6,713 bases of DNA from Comamonadaceae bacterium (GTDB lineage: Bacteria > Pseudomonadota > Gammaproteobacteria > Burkholderiales > Burkholderiaceae_C), in contig JAAFHN010000142.1 of the NCBI GenBank assembly GCA_013298415.1, forward strand, positions 1 to 6,713, written 5' to 3'. Made by a program: the position numbers and the translations under genes. Positions 5,112 to 6,713 of this stretch are shown here, one piece after another. Under the pieces are notes generated by a model that did no database searches, was not told where the DNA came from, and saw only the letters and a program-made list of their open reading frames with translations. Position 1 is the stretch's first letter. Every line of letters starts with the position of its first letter.

Positions 5112-5975
5112 ATGGATCTACCCACCTTCCTCATCCAGCTCTTGAACAGCGTGCAGTACGGGCTGCTGCTCTTCATGCTGGCGGCGGGGTTGACGCTGAT
5201 TTTTGGGATCATGGGCGTGGTGAATCTGGCGCATGGCAGCTTTTACATGCTGGGTGCGTATTTGGCTTACGCGCTTGCGCCGCTCTTTGGCAGTTTGACG
5301 CTGGCGATCCTGGGCGGCTGTGTGCTCGCACTCGCCTTTGGTTGGGCCTTGGAGCAATTGCTGTTCCGGCACTTCTATCACCGCAGCCACCTCGATCAAG
5401 TGCTGCTCACTTTCGGCCTCATCTACATTTTTGAAGAGCTGCGCAGCATCATTTGGGGCGACGACGTACATGGCGTGAAGATCCCTGCCGCGCTTGATTG
5501 GTCGATACCGCTGACAGACACGCTCAGCTATCCGGTCTATCGCCTCTTCATGTCGGGCGTTTGCATCGTGCTCGCGATTGGGCTGTATCTGCTGATCTCG
5601 CGCACCAAGCTGGGCATGAAGATTCGCGCTGGGGCCTTCAACCACGCGATGACAGAAGCGCTCGGCATCAACATCACCCGCATCCACGCCTTCGTGTTCG
5701 CGCTCGGCGTGGCGCTCGCAACCGTGGCGGGCATCATCGCTGCGCCAATTGCTTCCGTCTATCCCGGCATGGGCTCTGGCGTGCTCATCATGTGCTTTGT
5801 GGTGGTCACCATCGGCGGCATCGGCTCGGTGCGCGGCGCGCTGATTGCGGCACTCATGGTGGGCGTGGTGGACACATTTGGCAAGGTGCTGTTGCCCCAG
5901 TTCTCGGGCATGCTCGTTTATGTGCTGATGGCGGCGGTGTTGCTCTTCAAACCCGAAGGGCTTTTCAAGTCATGA
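5112..5975 (+). CDS. livH: Branched-chain amino acid-type ABC transporter permease LivH
   Basis: This encodes a 287-residue inner-membrane permease of the HAAT importer family, one half of the channel. Near the start are two hydrophobic segments around the signature GIMGVVNLAHGSFYMLGAY (32-50), typical of LivH. QVLLTFGLIYIFEELRSIIWG, the cytoplasmic loop TKLGMKIRAGAFNHAMTEALGIN (the ATPase-contact helix) and the glycine-rich VVTIGGIGSVRGALIAALMVG follow. It ends with the usual KPEGLF. The length fits the family (about 290-310). The ATG at 5112 is chosen because the open frame upstream to 4992 only translates repeat DNA. No clear Shine-Dalgarno precedes it. The gene overlaps livM by 4 nt, so the two are probably translationally coupled. 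The symbol reflects family; the substrate is unknown. No convincing promoter is visible in the 273-bp gap, so transcription may come from the binding-protein gene. Confidence 0.92.
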   Translation: MDLPTFLIQLLNSVQYGLLLFMLAAGLTLIFGIMGVVNLAHGSFYMLGAYLAYALAPLFGSLTLAILGGCVLALAFGWALEQLLFRHFYHRSHLDQVLLTFGLIYIFEELRSIIWGDDVHGVKIPAALDWSIPLTDTLSYPVYRLFMSGVCIVLAIGLYLLISRTKLGMKIRAGAFNHAMTEALGINITRIHAFVFALGVALATVAGIIAAPIASVYPGMGSGVLIMCFVVVTIGGIGSVRGALIAALMVGVVDTFGKVLLPQFSGMLVYVLMAAVLLFKPEGLFKS

Positions 5976-6713
5976 GCTTGCCCACCGCCAACATTGAAGC
6001 GCTGCCGAAAAGCGCCCAGCTCACGCTCGGCTTGCTGATCGCGGCACTCGCGATTTTTCCGTTTGTGGGCACCGATTTTTATGTGCAGATGGTCACGCGC
6101 ATGATGATCTTGGCGATCTTTGCGATGAGCTTGGATTTGCTGCAAGGCGTGACCGGTCTGGTGTCACTCGGCCATGCGGCTTACTTTGGCTTGGCAGGCT
6201 ATGTGCTTGCGTTTGCCACGCGCGGCGATGCGGGCGTGGCGCTCTGGTGGAGCTTGCCACTGGCCGTAGCTGCTTCAGCGCTTGCAGCGCTCATCATCGG
6301 ATTTTTCGTGGTGCGCACCCACGGCATCTACTTCATCATGGTCACGCTCGCCTTTGCGCAGATGGTATTTTTCTTGTTTTTTGACAACAAAGCACGCGGC
6401 GGCTCAGACGGGCTCTACGTGAACTTCCGTCCCACCTTCCCGGGCCTGGATTTCGACAACAAGCGCGTTTTGTACTTCGCGGTGTTCGCGTTCATGCTGG
6501 CCGTGTATGCCTTCTTGCGCCGCTTGCTGATGAGCCCTTTTGGCCGAGTGCTCTCGGGCATTCGCGTGAACGAGCACCGCATGCGGGCCATGGGTTTTGG
6601 CAGCTTTGGCTACAAGCTCACGGCCTTCACGCTGGCGGGAGGCTTGGCAGGATTGGCGGGCTACCTGTGGGCGGTGCAAACTGGCTACGTGAACCCTGAA
6701 CTGATGGGTTTTC
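5972..6713 (+). CDS. livM: Branched-chain amino acid-type ABC transporter permease LivM (partial)
   Basis: This is the second HAAT permease, cut off by the right end of the window after 247 codons. Visible features are an N-terminal hydrophobic segment, GVTGLVSLGHAAYFGLAGY (about 54-72, the LivM counterpart of the LivH signature), VRTHGIYFIMVTLAFAQMVFF, the GGSDGL loop that marks LivM, and SPFGRVLSGIRVNEHRMRAMGF, the cytoplasmic coupling helix. It continues into AGGLAGLAGYLW and GYVNPELMGF, so roughly a quarter of a normal LivM, including the last helices, is missing. It starts with ATGA overlapping the livH stop, with GAAGGG (5955-5960) 11 nt upstream. LivM pairs with LivH; livG and livF ATPase genes would be expected next. 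No frameshift is seen in the visible part. Confidence 0.93.
   Translation, partial: MSLPTANIEALPKSAQLTLGLLIAALAIFPFVGTDFYVQMVTRMMILAIFAMSLDLLQGVTGLVSLGHAAYFGLAGYVLAFATRGDAGVALWWSLPLAVAASALAALIIGFFVVRTHGIYFIMVTLAFAQMVFFLFFDNKARGGSDGLYVNFRPTFPGLDFDNKRVLYFAVFAFMLAVYAFLRRLLMSPFGRVLSGIRVNEHRMRAMGFGSFGYKLTAFTLAGGLAGLAGYLWAVQTGYVNPELMGF

Overview
The window looks like chromosomal DNA of a betaproteobacterium, most likely Burkholderiales and probably Comamonadaceae. This is inferred from the GC-rich coding sequence, the style of the proteins and the type of short dispersed repeats; no marker gene proves it. I see no phage, plasmid, transposase, CRISPR or RNA gene, and no new multi-gene system. The genes are ordinary. 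The unusual content is in the small repeats and inverted repeats between them and, in one case, inside a gene.

Layout, left to right. Positions 1-150 are non-coding, with three inverted repeats and a possible leftward promoter for a gene outside the window. A GlcG/HbpS-family (DUF336) gene follows at 151-555 on the minus strand. A 169-bp divergent spacer separates it from a Bax inhibitor-1/YccA-family membrane protein gene (725-1414, plus), which ends at a strong intrinsic terminator (1463-1489). A MaoC-like hydratase gene (1522-2034, plus) converges on rlmD, the 23S rRNA m5U1939 methyltransferase gene (2031-3539, minus), and their stop codons overlap. Divergent from rlmD is a branched-chain amino acid type (HAAT) ABC importer: a periplasmic binding protein (3651-4838), a 273-bp repeat-filled spacer, livH (5112-5975) and livM (from 5972, cut by the window end). 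The two ATPase genes, livG and livF, would be expected to the right.

Function. The importer genes form the only clear functional unit: the binding protein captures a small carboxylate or amino acid and LivH/LivM form the membrane channel. The other genes are single housekeeping or accessory genes with no evident link to each other.

Most interesting points. (1) A palindrome-bearing repeat of about 70 bp occurs twice in the same orientation, once between the binding-protein gene and livH and once inside rlmD, where it appears to add about 20 codons in frame. (2) The spacer before livH also holds five copies of a 20-bp unit, two in one orientation and three in the other, on either side of the palindromic repeat. 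(3) A cluster of inverted repeats lies in the first 120 bases.
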